This document shows, piece after piece, positions 52,055-61,700 of a DNA stretch of 64,000 nucleotides; within the stretch, counting starts at the first letter, position 1, and every line of letters starts with the position of its first letter. The position numbers were made by a program, and so were the translations under genes. Below the pieces are notes generated by a model that was not told the DNA's origin, did not search any database, and saw nothing but the letters and a program-made list of their open reading frames with translations. The stretch comes from Arcanobacterium haemolyticum (GTDB taxonomy: Bacteria; Actinomycetota; Actinomycetes; Actinomycetales; Actinomycetaceae), in the NCBI GenBank assembly GCA_021532125.1, contig JADYUX010000002.1, positions 186,001 through 250,000 of the forward strand, read 5' to 3'.

Positions 52055-54542
52055 GAAGCACGCACACGATATGCGCCTCGTACCCCTAGCATGTGCGAGC
52101 CTCGGTGGAGCGTGTCTCGGAACGTCGGTGGCGCTCAAGCCAGGGCATGTCACAATCATGGTGGGTGCGAGCATCGCACTTCTGGCAGGTCTAGCTTGGC
52201 TCCGGAGGCCTGGTGCGCTCGTCATGGTTCTGCTCGTCGTGGCAACCTTCTCCGGTATAGCGGGGCTCGCTGCTTTACGTATCTCACTAGCTGTACCTGT
52301 CGAACTCGTCGAGGCAGCTCGGTCGCGTGCTCATGTTGAGCTAGACGGGGTGATTGAGGGCAAAGCATCACGGATGTCAGGAAGCAACGCTCAGCAATGT
52401 CGGGTCGACGTACGGGTGAGTCACCTGACTGCGCGCAGACCTCTGCCGTGGTCCTCATTGACACGCCTTAACGTCGTCGGTGTGCCTTGTGAGGTAAAGA
52501 TGGGGCAAGCGGTACACGTTGAGGGATACCTCGGCCCTGCATCTCCAGGTCAGATTGCCCCGAAACTAAGGCCGAGGAGGATGACAGTTTCGGGCCGTGG
52601 TTCGCTGTCCGGACAGATCATTTACCAGATAGAACGTTCATTTGCCGACCAAGTTGACGATGTGCCGGACCATGCTCGGGGTCTCTTACCTGGCGTGGTA
52701 CTTGGCGACGATTCGGAGGTACCTGAGGGGTTGGAGAGCGCCATGAAAACGGTGTCTCTTACGCACCTCATGGCAGTCTCTGGGGGCCATCTCTCACTGA
52801 TCACTGGGGTCTGTATCGTCCTTATTGGGCGCCGGCACAGTCGTACTACCGCAATAGCTGCGGGAACTATTGCTGGCGGACTCGTCGCTCTGGTTGGCCC
52901 GGAACCGTCAGTCATTCGGGCTCTCGGTATGAACATAGTCGTTCTCCTTGGGGTCGCGCTCAGAAGGCCAAGCAACGCTATGACTAGTTTGTCGCTAGCC
53001 ATCGTCGGCGTAGCCGTTGTCGACCCCTGGGTGGTGTCGTCGCTCGGTTTCCACTTATCGGTGGCCGCGACAGCGGGAATTGTTCTGGGAGGACGGCCTT
53101 TGGCAGATCGACTTTCCCGCGTACTACCACCGATCGCCGCCGATCTTATTGCGATACCTCTGACCGCACAGGTGGCATGTTCACCCGTCCTTATGGCTAT
53201 CACACAGGCAAGCTCCGCGTGGTCAGTTTTTGCTAACGCGGCCGTCGCCCCCGTCATTGCCCCGTTGACTTTCCTCGGGCTGTGTGGCGCGGTTCTCTCG
53301 CCGCTATGGGAGAGCGGCGCGCATGTTTGCGTGCAGCTCTCGTCGTTTCTCACGTGGTGGATCGATGTGGTCGCACGCACTGTTGCGCGATGGCCCGGTT
53401 CGAATCTGCCTCAGGTCATGGTGACGGTGCTCCTCATCGCGTCGGTGTTCCTGGCGTGGCACGCGAATATACGAGTCATGTCGATCGTAGGTGTCATCAG
53501 TATCGTCATTATCGCGATGGGCCGGACCGCGGCGGAGATTCCACACGACTGGGTGATTATCCAATGCGACGTGGGGCAAGGCAGCGCCTCGCTTGTCAGA
53601 CTCCATGGGAAGACCATCATGATTGATGTCGGCCCTGACGATGGGGCCAGCTCCTGCCTAGCTCATGCAGGAGTGGAGAGAATTGACCTTCTCGTTCTCA
53701 GCCATGAACATGCTGATCATGTGGGTGGTCTACAGGCTGTACTCGACGAGGTTGACGTAGAAGAGGTCTGGCGCTCTCCAGCCCGCATACCGCGAGAAAA
53801 TGCGGGCATCGTTGACCGACAGTTGCAACAAGTGGGCATCTCGTGGAAGAACGTGGAGCGATCGCCCCATGGCGAGGTTCTCGATGCACGAACAGGGGAG
53901 CGAGTGGCGGTCCCTCCCGGCCTGGCTATGCTCTGGCCAATTGAGGGTCACACAATGCTCTCCGATCCCAACGCGGCATCTATCGTTGTCCACCTGGATA
54001 CTGCAGGCGGAGTGCTCGTAGCAGGAGATATCGGAGAAAACGAGCAACGACGGCTTCGGAACTCTCTCGAGCCCACCAACATCGTCGTCGTCCCACACCA
54101 TGGAAGTTCCGATCAATCCGAATCCTTCGCGCGAGCTCTGCAACCAAGTGTTGCGCTCATCTCAGTGGGGGAGAACTCCTACGGGCATCCGAGCCAACGA
54201 GCACGCGACACCTACGCTTCGGCAAGGATTCTCGACACACAAACGTGTGGCACGATTAGCATTACTGAAAGTGGCGCGGTTGTCTCACGATGCCGCGACC
54301 GTCACGAGCCGAAAGGACAAGATGGCCGGGAAACAGCCTCAAGGACCCGACTGGGATACGTTGGAATTGGCACCGGTCATTCTTATCAGCGATGCCGAGG
54401 AGGTCATTGGCGATTGGGCCGAAGAACGCCTCATCGAGCTTGCACGGCAAGCCCATCCGGAAACCGAAGTCTCGAAAATCGATGCGAGAACATACCAGAG
54501 TGGCCACCTAGATTTGCTAGCTGGCCCGTCGTTGTTCGGTGA
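52047..54542 (+). CDS. comEC: DNA-uptake channel ComEC/Rec2 with anomalous C-terminal extension
   Basis: An 831-residue polytopic protein. An N-terminal DUF4131-like region (1-180) leads to the competence domain with LLPGVVLGDDSEVPEGLESA, then SLTHLMAVSGGHLSLITGV near 233. A C-terminal metallo-beta-lactamase domain carries the metal motif LSHEHADHVGG near 550 and VVPHHGSSDQSES near 683. ComEC forms the single-strand DNA channel. The family's usual end is near residue 752 (GTISITESGAVVSR); here the frame stays open for about 80 more residues across the start of holA, with a sequence lacking any domain character. A lost stop codon is likely. Confidence 0.88.
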   Translation: MSKKHAHDMRLVPLACASLGGACLGTSVALKPGHVTIMVGASIALLAGLAWLRRPGALVMVLLVVATFSGIAGLAALRISLAVPVELVEAARSRAHVELDGVIEGKASRMSGSNAQQCRVDVRVSHLTARRPLPWSSLTRLNVVGVPCEVKMGQAVHVEGYLGPASPGQIAPKLRPRRMTVSGRGSLSGQIIYQIERSFADQVDDVPDHARGLLPGVVLGDDSEVPEGLESAMKTVSLTHLMAVSGGHLSLITGVCIVLIGRRHSRTTAIAAGTIAGGLVALVGPEPSVIRALGMNIVVLLGVALRRPSNAMTSLSLAIVGVAVVDPWVVSSLGFHLSVAATAGIVLGGRPLADRLSRVLPPIAADLIAIPLTAQVACSPVLMAITQASSAWSVFANAAVAPVIAPLTFLGLCGAVLSPLWESGAHVCVQLSSFLTWWIDVVARTVARWPGSNLPQVMVTVLLIASVFLAWHANIRVMSIVGVISIVIIAMGRTAAEIPHDWVIIQCDVGQGSASLVRLHGKTIMIDVGPDDGASSCLAHAGVERIDLLVLSHEHADHVGGLQAVLDEVDVEEVWRSPARIPRENAGIVDRQLQQVGISWKNVERSPHGEVLDARTGERVAVPPGLAMLWPIEGHTMLSDPNAASIVVHLDTAGGVLVAGDIGENEQRRLRNSLEPTNIVVVPHHGSSDQSESFARALQPSVALISVGENSYGHPSQRARDTYASARILDTQTCGTISITESGAVVSRCRDRHEPKGQDGRETASRTRLGYVGIGTGHSYQRCRGGHWRLGRRTPHRACTASPSGNRSLENRCENIPEWPPRFASWPVVVR

Positions 54543-55308
54543 ACCGAGGCTCATCCTTGTTCGCCACGCTGAAAAGATGAGCGATCCTTTCCTCACCGAT
54601 GCACTTGCCTATATTGCGGCACCTGCCGAGGATGTCGTCGTTGTCATCCGGCACAGTGGCGGAACCCGTGGATCTAAGCTGCTCACGGGTATCGACAAAG
54701 CAGGTTTCCAACACGCACGCATAGCCAAAGTCACGAAGCCGGCCGATAAAGTCAATCTCGTCGCATCTCTGTCTAAGCGCTACCACCGAAAAATCACGCA
54801 AGGCGCGATACAGGAATTAGTCGATGCTCTTGGAAATGATGTGCGTGAGCTTGCGAGCGCCGTCGGCCAGTTGTGTGACGACATCGACGGAACGATCGAC
54901 GAGGCCGCAGTTCGGTCATATTATTCCGGGCGACGTGAAGCCACAGGATTTGCCGTTGCAGATGCGGCTATCGAAGGTCGCACAGGCCAAGCTATTGCAC
55001 TTGCGCGGCACGCGATCGCCACTGGCTCAAACCCCGTTCCGCTCATCGGTGCGATAGCAATGAAACTGCGTCAGCTGGCGTTAGTTGTGGGGGCACGTAG
55101 TCGTGGAGCTGAACGGGAACTCGGGATAGCACCGTGGATTATCGAGCGTTCCAAGCGTGAACTTCGCGCATGGAGCGGCGAAGGTCTCTCTCAGGCGATC
55201 CTGGCAATTGCACAGGCAGATGCCGATGCCAAGGGCGGTTCCCGTGATCCGCAGTTTGCCCTCGAACGGGCTATTGTGCGGATCGGACGTGCCCGAAAGA
55301 TGGCGTAG
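54322..55308 (+). CDS. holA: DNA polymerase III subunit delta
   Basis: A 328-residue clamp-loader subunit. Segments PVILISDAEEVIGDWAEERL, IDARTYQSGHLDLLAGPSLF, GEPRLILVRHAEKMSD, VVVVIRHSGGTRGSKLL and the C-terminal ALARHAIATGSNPVPLIGAI and KLRQLALVVGARSRG match the HolA family. It opens the sliding clamp ring for loading. I start at the ATG with GAAAGGA 4 bases upstream; an in-frame ATG at 54100 would lie inside comEC. The first 221 bases overlap the comEC frame. The comEA-comEC-holA order is widely conserved. Confidence 0.93.
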   Translation: MAGKQPQGPDWDTLELAPVILISDAEEVIGDWAEERLIELARQAHPETEVSKIDARTYQSGHLDLLAGPSLFGEPRLILVRHAEKMSDPFLTDALAYIAAPAEDVVVVIRHSGGTRGSKLLTGIDKAGFQHARIAKVTKPADKVNLVASLSKRYHRKITQGAIQELVDALGNDVRELASAVGQLCDDIDGTIDEAAVRSYYSGRREATGFAVADAAIEGRTGQAIALARHAIATGSNPVPLIGAIAMKLRQLALVVGARSRGAERELGIAPWIIERSKRELRAWSGEGLSQAILAIAQADADAKGGSRDPQFALERAIVRIGRARKMA

Positions 55309-55474
55309 GGCCTCGCGCTCAGACTGCCTACCGGCCCATGATGAGCACCTTTCAGCGATTTCGGCCCAGGCATTTGTGCGTTTCGTAGGCCCCAAAGCCC
55401 ACGCTCCCGCTAAACTCGGTAAATGGTGACTGCTCGCACAGTGAGCGCACCCACATCGACCACAAGGAGTAAAG

Positions 55475-56998
55475 GTGCTTATTGGTGTGCCGAAAGAACC
55501 CCGATCGGGGGAGACGCTCGTCGCAGCGACACCTGACACCGTGGGCAAGCTCATCGCATTGGGTTATGAGGTCTGCGTCGAGGCCGGCGCTGGCGATCAG
55601 GCCAGCTATCCCGATGAGCTTTTCCACAGTGCTGGAGCGACGATTGTTAACGACGAGCGCGTGTGGGCGGCGGATATCGTCACCTGCTTGGATGGGCCAG
55701 ACGACGAACATATCGCTAAAATGCGGCCCGGAGCCACGCTCATTTCGCGATTGAATCCTGGTGGCAATAAGGAGCTCGTTGAGAAGCTCTCACAGGCCGG
55801 CCTCACGGCTCTCGCGATGGACGCAGTGCCGCGAATTTCCCGCGCACAATCGATGGACGTGCGTTCGTCGATGGCGAATATCGCCGGATACCGCGCTGTT
55901 ATCGAAGCCGCAAATGCTTTTGGCCGAGTTTTCACAGGCCAGGTGACTGCTGCCGGCAAGGTACCGCCCGCATCAATCTATGTCATCGGCGCTGGCGTTG
56001 CTGGCCTTGCCGCGATCGGAACTGCAAGCTCGATGGGCGCCATTGTTCATGCGACGGATGTTCGCCCAGAAGTTGCCGAACAAGTGGAATCGATGGGCGG
56101 CCAATTTGTCGAAATTCCGGTGAAGCAAGAATCGAGTGACGGCTACGCGAAGGCTATGACGGCCGATCAGGAGAAACTTGCTCTCGAGGTCTATTCCAAG
56201 CAAGCGGCTTCGTCGGACATCGTCATCACGACTGCGCTCATCCCTGGACGTCCGGCGCCACTCCTCATCACGAAGGAAGCCGTGGCAGCAATGAAGCCAG
56301 GTTCGGTCATCGTCGATCTCGGGGCATCCAACGGCGGTAACTGTGAACTGACCGAGCCTGGGAAGGTCATTACTACCGACAACGGTGTGACGATCATCGG
56401 GTATCTTGACCTATCTCGTCGACTTCCTGGTCAAGCATCCCAGCTATTCGGCCAGAACATCGTCAATTTCTTCAAGCTCACGACGCCAGGAAAAGATGGA
56501 ACCCTTGTGCTCGACATGGACGACGAAGTCGTCCGGGGAGTTACTGTCGCACTCTCGGGTCAAATTATGTGGCCCCCGCCGCCCGTGAAGGTGTCTGCGG
56601 CACCGAAGGTTGCTCCTCCGCCTCCAGCTCCTGAGCCCGAGGCAACGCCGACACCTGCATGGAAACGTCTCTGGTGTAAAGTGGCTGCAGCGGTGCTCGC
56701 AGTCTGGCTCATTTTGACAGCACCAGCAGGGATGCAAGGACATTTCTTCGTTTTCGCCCTGGCTGTCGTTGTCGGATTCTATGTGATTACGAGCGTGACC
56801 CACGCGCTTCACACACCTCTCATGTCGGTAACGAACGCAATTTCAGGAATCATCGTCGTGGGCGCGCTCTTACAGATCGCTCACGATAATGTGGCGATTT
56901 GGATTATGGCTGCAATTGCGACAGTCGTCGCGTCAATCAATATTTTCGGTGGCTTCACGGTGACACACCGGATGCTCAACATGTTCAGAAGGAGCTAA
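55475..56998 (+). CDS. pntA: NAD(P) transhydrogenase subunit alpha (full-length PntA)
   Basis: A 507-residue membrane enzyme subunit starting at GTG (AGGAG 7 bases upstream). The N-terminal NAD(H)-binding domain I shows [20 protein letters not shown], the Rossmann motif [20 protein letters not shown] near residue 169, and [14 protein letters not shown] near 285. A Pro-rich linker ([14 protein letters not shown]) at about 375-400 leads to four membrane segments. This is the fused E. coli-type PntA, where many bacteria have split PntAA/PntAB. With PntB it couples proton entry to hydride transfer from NADH to NADP+, supplying NADPH. Confidence 0.95.
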   Translation: MLIGVPKEPRSGETLVAATPDTVGKLIALGYEVCVEAGAGDQASYPDELFHSAGATIVNDERVWAADIVTCLDGPDDEHIAKMRPGATLISRLNPGGNKELVEKLSQAGLTALAMDAVPRISRAQSMDVRSSMANIAGYRAVIEAANAFGRVFTGQVTAAGKVPPASIYVIGAGVAGLAAIGTASSMGAIVHATDVRPEVAEQVESMGGQFVEIPVKQESSDGYAKAMTADQEKLALEVYSKQAASSDIVITTALIPGRPAPLLITKEAVAAMKPGSVIVDLGASNGGNCELTEPGKVITTDNGVTIIGYLDLSRRLPGQASQLFGQNIVNFFKLTTPGKDGTLVLDMDDEVVRGVTVALSGQIMWPPPPVKVSAAPKVAPPPPAPEPEATPTPAWKRLWCKVAAAVLAVWLILTAPAGMQGHFFVFALAVVVGFYVITSVTHALHTPLMSVTNAISGIIVVGALLQIAHDNVAIWIMAAIATVVASINIFGGFTVTHRMLNMFRRS

Positions 56999-57001
56999 GC
57001 C

Positions 57002-58450
57002 ATGGTGAAAATGACTCTCCTGGAATTTACGACGACATCGACGCTGACGGATCGATTCCAGTCGTTGGCCTATATTCTTGCGGCGTTGCTTTTCATTCTC
57101 GCCTTGGCGGGTTTGTCGAAGCAAGAGACTGCGCGGCGGGGAAATATTCTTGGCGCAATTGGTATGGCTTTTGCCCTCTGCGCGACAGTTTGGGCGGTTA
57201 TCGCGCGCGACGAAAAAGGCGCGGCGCTCACTATCGTCCTCATTCTCGTCACGCTCACGGCGGGCGCAGGCATCGGCATCTGGAAGGCCCGTAAGGTTGA
57301 GATGACGGGCATGCCCGAGCTCATCGCCCAGCTTCATTCATTTGTGGGTCTCGCCGCGGTGCTTGTTGGGTACAACTCGTTTATCGAGCAACCCGGTTCG
57401 GATTCGCCAACGAATGCGTTTCATATGGGCGAGCTTGGCCTCGCCGTCTTCATCGGTGCCGTGACATTTACGGGTTCCATCGTGGCGTACCTCAAGCTTT
57501 CGGCCAAGATCTCAGGCAAGCCCCTAACCTTGCCTGGGCGCAACTACCTGAATCTCGCGGCCATCCTCGTGTCCATTGCCCTCATTATCTGGATGGCACA
57601 CACGCGCAGTGTCGGTGCGGGGATTATTCCCCTCATCTTGCTGACCTTGATCGCTCTGGCTCTCGGCGCACACCTCGTATTGGCGATTGGCGGAGGTGAT
57701 ATGCCGGTCGTCGTATCGATGCTGAACTCGTATTCCGGTTGGGCCGCGGCGATGGCGGGCTTTACTCTGGGGAACGACTTGCTCATCATTACAGGCGCAC
57801 TCGTCGGCTCGTCTGGTGCATATCTGAGCTACATCATGTGTCAGGCGATGAACCGATCGTTTGTATCGGTGATTCTGGGCGGTTTCGGCTCTGACGGTGC
57901 AGCGGCTCAAGAGGACCGCGATTACGGCGAGCACCATGAGATCTCCGCTGCCGACACGGCTCAGCTCCTCGCAGGGGCAAAATCGGTCATCATCACACCG
58001 GGATACGGCATGGCGATTGCTCAGGCCCAATACCCTGTGGCGGAACTGACGAGTAAGCTCCGGGCTCAGGGAGTCGATGTTCGCTTCGGTATCCACCCGG
58101 TGGCAGGCCGCCTTCCAGGGCACATGAATGTTCTGCTCGCTGAAGCGAAGGTTCCTTACGACATCGTCATGGAGATGGACGAGATTAACGACGATTTCGC
58201 TTCAACCGACGTTGTTCTCGTCATCGGGGCGAATGATACGGTCAATCCGGCAGCTCAGGAGCCAGGTTCGCCGATCGCAGGTATGCCAGTACTCCATGTG
58301 TGGGATGCAGCCAACGTGGTGGTATTCAAACGTTCCATGGGTAATGCAGGCTATGCAGGCGTTCAGAATCCGCTGTTCTTCAAAGAAAATACGCAGATGC
58401 TTCTCGGCGACGCAAAGAAGTCCGTTGAAGAGATTGTGTCTCACCTGTAA
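57002..58450 (+). CDS. pntB: NAD(P) transhydrogenase subunit beta (PntB)
   Basis: A 482-residue partner of PntA. About nine membrane segments occupy residues 18-285, including [20 protein letters not shown] near 102 and [20 protein letters not shown] near 242. The NADP(H)-binding domain III follows (about 310-482), with [60 protein letters not shown] and [17 protein letters not shown]. It starts 3 bases after the pntA stop with AGAAGGAG upstream, so the two form an operon, closed by a hairpin. Confidence 0.95.
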   Translation: MVKMTLLEFTTTSTLTDRFQSLAYILAALLFILALAGLSKQETARRGNILGAIGMAFALCATVWAVIARDEKGAALTIVLILVTLTAGAGIGIWKARKVEMTGMPELIAQLHSFVGLAAVLVGYNSFIEQPGSDSPTNAFHMGELGLAVFIGAVTFTGSIVAYLKLSAKISGKPLTLPGRNYLNLAAILVSIALIIWMAHTRSVGAGIIPLILLTLIALALGAHLVLAIGGGDMPVVVSMLNSYSGWAAAMAGFTLGNDLLIITGALVGSSGAYLSYIMCQAMNRSFVSVILGGFGSDGAAAQEDRDYGEHHEISAADTAQLLAGAKSVIITPGYGMAIAQAQYPVAELTSKLRAQGVDVRFGIHPVAGRLPGHMNVLLAEAKVPYDIVMEMDEINDDFASTDVVLVIGANDTVNPAAQEPGSPIAGMPVLHVWDAANVVVFKRSMGNAGYAGVQNPLFFKENTQMLLGDAKKSVEEIVSHL

Positions 58451-58475
58451 GAGGTCTAGCTGGATGTGCGCATGA

Positions 58476-58510
58476 GCTGGCGGTGGCACTAATCGGGTGC
58501 TGCCGCCAGC
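58476..58510 (+). terminator. Terminator after pntB
   Basis: 14-bp stem GCTGGCGGTGGCAC/GTGCTGCCGCCAGC (one G-T pair, one mismatch) with a 7-base loop, followed by ATCATTTCTT. Confidence 0.75.
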
Positions 58511-58653
58511 ATCATTTCTTGGCTACGACGTTGTTTCGGTGAGCGCAGGCATTGCTCTGCGTGAGCACCGCGCAATGACACGCGCGCTGTGTCGATGGCC
58601 ACGTGGGGAGTATCGTTCTTGGAGCTGCGGCTGATATCGGTAAGGATAATGCT

Positions 58654-59259
58654 ATGAGTATTAATGGTTCTGACAATACGTCGGGTTCGGCGTGGTCAAA
58701 TAATCCAGGATGGTCCGCTGATTCGTCGTACGGATCGACGAATTACGGAGCCAGCTACGCCCAGCCAGACCCGAGCCAGGGCTATGAGGCTCCATATGGC
58801 TCCCAGACCTACGCCTATGGATATGACGGGGGATATGGAGCATACCCCGGCCAGGGATACGACCAGGCTTACGGCGAACCTCGACCAGGCCAAGGACAAA
58901 TCGCTCCGGACGACGAACGTACCTTCGCGATTATTGCGCACTTGTCTGGTATCGCCGGCATGATTGTGAGCGCCGGCTGGCTGGGGTTTGTCGGGCCGCT
59001 CGTCGTGTGGGGGCTGTATAAAGACCGCAGCCCATACGTACGTGAAGCTGCTGCAAGGTCATTCAACTTCTACCTCGGGATGACAATCGCCTCGATTGTC
59101 GCGTGGGTATGTGTCTTCACGATCATTTTGGTCCCAGTAGCGATCGTCATCTTCATCGTCGCTGGAATCATGTCGATCGTCTGTCCAATTTTGGCTGCGA
59201 TTGCGGCATCGAAGTACGAGCTCGGAGACTATCCCTTCCAGATCAGAGTTCTCAAGTAA
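58654..59259 (+). CDS. DUF4870 domain-containing membrane protein with Tyr/Gly-rich N-terminus
   Basis: A 201-residue protein. The first 90 residues are a low-complexity Ser/Gly/Tyr/Gln tract (YGSTNYGASYAQPDPSQGYE, GYGAYPGQGYDQAYG) without charge. The DUF4870 domain follows: DERTFAIIAHLSGIAGMIVS, GFVGPLVVWGLYKDRSPYVR, EAAARSFNFYLGMTIASIVA and a final SKYELGDYPFQIRVLK, with three or four membrane segments. The function of the family is unknown. The ATG at 58654 has AAGGA 9 bases upstream. It stands alone between pntB and the next small gene. Confidence 0.88.
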   Translation: MSINGSDNTSGSAWSNNPGWSADSSYGSTNYGASYAQPDPSQGYEAPYGSQTYAYGYDGGYGAYPGQGYDQAYGEPRPGQGQIAPDDERTFAIIAHLSGIAGMIVSAGWLGFVGPLVVWGLYKDRSPYVREAAARSFNFYLGMTIASIVAWVCVFTIILVPVAIVIFIVAGIMSIVCPILAAIAASKYELGDYPFQIRVLK

Positions 59260-59390
59260 GGGTGTGTGGCGTGCTGGACTTGCCGGCGCGCCACGGCTCG
59301 TCGCTTGGCGGCTAATATTGCAGGCGTCTAGCTCATGCAGATGCGTAACCTCATTCACGAATGTGTAGTGACAATGGAAATGGAGCCCCG

Positions 59391-59774
59391 GTGAGTAGTC
59401 ACGACGAAGAATCGGCACGATCGGAGAATCTGCCGGTACAGGCTGAGGATGCGCCTAGCGTTGACGTCAATAGTGCGAACGATTGTAGCCCAGCAGTGGG
59501 GGATTCACCCCGCACAATAGCGTTCTCGCCAGAGGCACTTCGAGGCAAGCTGAGCGACGAGGACATGGAGCAGCTCAAGAGGACTACCCGGCGCCGTTTG
59601 ATCTTTGCTGCGATTGCTGGTGTTCTCGTATTGATTCTCGGCTTCTTTGCGGGGAAGAATCTCGCTGAACAGCGAAATTCGATGCCAGAATTTGGGAACC
59701 ATCCGTATGTTCTTGTACTCGAATCTGACGGCGACGAAGCCAGCGGATTCGTCGTCGAATACAAAGGGGCATAA
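59391..59774 (+). CDS. Small single-pass membrane protein, hypothetical
   Basis: A 127-residue protein starting at GTG (GGAG 6 bases upstream). An acidic cytoplasmic segment (about 1-68) leads to RTTRRRLIFAAIAGVLVLIL and one membrane helix near residues 72-88, then an external part of about 35 residues. I do not recognise the family. It overlaps the next gene as TAATG, so both are probably translated together and may work together. Confidence 0.65.
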   Translation: MSSHDEESARSENLPVQAEDAPSVDVNSANDCSPAVGDSPRTIAFSPEALRGKLSDEDMEQLKRTTRRRLIFAAIAGVLVLILGFFAGKNLAEQRNSMPEFGNHPYVLVLESDGDEASGFVVEYKGA

Positions 59775-60244
59775 TGTTCCGAAAAATTCCTCGTGACCTG
59801 CAGAAGCTTGATGAAAAACCACTTGAATGGTGCAGCCTAGATGGTGAGCCAGGGTGGGTTGCTGCCGGGGTGGAAACTCTAGCCATCGTTCACGGCACGA
59901 GCGTACGTTCGTATGAATGGGCGGAATTCGAAGGCGCGACATGGAGCGAAGAAAAGCGAACAATTGTCGCGCAATTCGTCGATCACCGAGAACCACTCGT
60001 TATCGTCATGGCGCCTGGGAAGAAGCAGCGGATTGCCTACGTTGTTCGTGAGCGGATCCAACGGTCAATCGTGTATCAGGAGCATGCAGATTTGCCGTCA
60101 GGGGCGCAAGCCCGGGGAATGGTACGCCGTGGCCGTGGTGACGCCCTCTTTACGCAAGTGCTCATCGATGGCGCAACAGGTTCGATCGATGAGCGACGCC
60201 TGGAGCAGCTTGAAGAGTCGATGCGTGACGTGACGGGTATATGA
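59774..60244 (+). CDS. Conserved actinobacterial hypothetical protein
   Basis: A 156-residue soluble protein. It resembles a short actinobacterial family with MFRKIPRDLQKLDEKPLEWC, VAAGVETLAIVHGTSVRSYE, WAEFEGATWSEEKRTIVAQF and IAYVVRERIQRSIVYQEHAD, probably a beta-rich fold with two helices at the C-terminus. No catalytic residues are apparent. Its ATG overlaps the stop of the preceding membrane protein gene. Function unknown. Confidence 0.75.
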   Translation: MFRKIPRDLQKLDEKPLEWCSLDGEPGWVAAGVETLAIVHGTSVRSYEWAEFEGATWSEEKRTIVAQFVDHREPLVIVMAPGKKQRIAYVVRERIQRSIVYQEHADLPSGAQARGMVRRGRGDALFTQVLIDGATGSIDERRLEQLEESMRDVTGI

Positions 60245-60325
60245 CCGTGTCACGATGTCCGACGAGGGCACCGCACTGCTACCGGTGGTTTAACGTTTCT
60301 TGTCTCGAACTCGGCAGCCTTTTCG

Positions 60326-61354
60326 TCAATGAGCAAGAAACTCCGCGTATTTTGCCTCATCGTAGACAAAATCTAGTTCACCTAAGAACTCACGCTGCCC
60401 ATTTTCGCCGCAGTACTTCAATTTGTAGAGGTAAAGATGATCCTCTATATCGAAGTCGAAGACTCCGCCGAAATTAAATTCCGTCATTCCACATTCAATC
60501 GCCTGACGGATCGTACACATAATCATTTGGACGCTTGGTTGCAGATGCGACTTCCGGTCTGCACTTGCCGCATAAAGATAGTGCCACTGCCTCTGGAATG
60601 GCACCGAGATCGCAGCGGAGAGAATATCGCCAGTCTCGTCTTTCGTCGATGACATGTATGTATGGGGGAATGCGCGAAGTAACCGAGCAAAATATTCTTT
60701 CGGTCGGTATGAAATTCCTTGGCGCGTAGCCATTTCAATTGTCAGACTGTGAAAAACAGACAACAGGTCGGAGTAGTCTTTTTGATCGACTCGAAAAACT
60801 TCGGTAGTCAATCCATCTTTCTCAGTACGACGGATAGCGTATCGGAGCTTCTTCTTATAGCTGGCAATGAGGCTGTCGTATGTATGGTTTTCAAGGTCAA
60901 GTACCATATTCAGGCGTGGATTAGAAAAACTGTGCTCTCCTCCCGGTGTTCCTCGGGTGCGCAGTCGTACACCGGGAATACGTTGGTAGCGATCCACCAT
61001 CGTGGGTGAGTAGAGAATCGCTGGATCCATTCGTAAGAGAAAGGCATTGCGACGTTCGATAACCGGTGCAGCTTCATCGAGCAAACGCCGTATGACGTCG
61101 GTATCACTGGCATCGGCAACGGGGCCGCGCGGTATGTAGAGGAATGAACTCTCCCCATCATTACTTATCGAAAGGATCGACATAGATGCGCAGATGTCAC
61201 CGTTCGCATCTTCGAGGTAGACGTAATCGCTCTCCCAATTCGGCTTGACCCGTGCCCACCAGGGGGACTGCATAAACGAGCCGGACGGATGCGTGCTAAC
61301 GAACTCGTCGAGCCGCTTCATCTCGTCGGGATTCCGTTTGTCAATCTCCGGCAT
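60326..61354 (-). CDS. FemX/FemAB-family peptidoglycan bridge aminoacyltransferase
   Basis: A 342-residue enzyme with the double GNAT-like fold of Fem proteins. Signatures: the N-terminal PSGSFMQSPWWARVKPNW near residue 23, SSFLYIPRGPVADASDTDVI near 70, PRLNMVLDLENHTYDSLIAS near 145, KKKLRYAIRRTEKDG, and the C-terminal HYLYAASADRKSHLQPSVQM and FNFGGVFDFDIEDHLYLYKL. Such enzymes transfer an amino acid from aminoacyl-tRNA onto the stem-peptide lysine of lipid II. The ATG has GGAGG 6 bases upstream. It is divergent from murJ and near an ATP-grasp ligase; see findings. Confidence 0.88.
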   Translation of the reverse strand: MPEIDKRNPDEMKRLDEFVSTHPSGSFMQSPWWARVKPNWESDYVYLEDANGDICASMSILSISNDGESSFLYIPRGPVADASDTDVIRRLLDEAAPVIERRNAFLLRMDPAILYSPTMVDRYQRIPGVRLRTRGTPGGEHSFSNPRLNMVLDLENHTYDSLIASYKKKLRYAIRRTEKDGLTTEVFRVDQKDYSDLLSVFHSLTIEMATRQGISYRPKEYFARLLRAFPHTYMSSTKDETGDILSAAISVPFQRQWHYLYAASADRKSHLQPSVQMIMCTIRQAIECGMTEFNFGGVFDFDIEDHLYLYKLKYCGENGQREFLGELDFVYDEAKYAEFLAH

Positions 61355-61700
61355 TCATATCCTCCCCGAAGGTAATCTCGGCCTACGTCCGTTCTTTCAG
61401 CCTTCATTATAGGTAGGCCGGGTATCTATCAAGGTCGGGCGGTTGAGGCCGGTGTGTCACTCAGCTCAGATGTTTCCTTGTGTAGCTCAGAGGAGGGTTT
61501 TCGATAGTTCGGTATCTCACGTTTTTGCTGAAGGATCGTGGGCGGTGCGTCCTGGATTCGTGCGGTGTATATCGTGCTCCCATTTCACGAGCTGTGAGTG
61601 TTATGGACGGTGATAGCCTCTCCGCTGCCACGCGACAGATGTCTTGAAGGGGTATGCCAGCTTCGCCAAAGCGACGCAAAGAACGGGATACGATCGACTC
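61355..61700. other. Divergent intergenic region between femX-like gene and murJ
   Basis: About 345 bases. A TACGAT at 61689-61694 lies 6 bases before the murJ ATG, where a -10 box for a leaderless transcript would be, and no Shine-Dalgarno precedes that ATG. I see no gene, RNA or repeat in the remainder. Confidence 0.4.
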
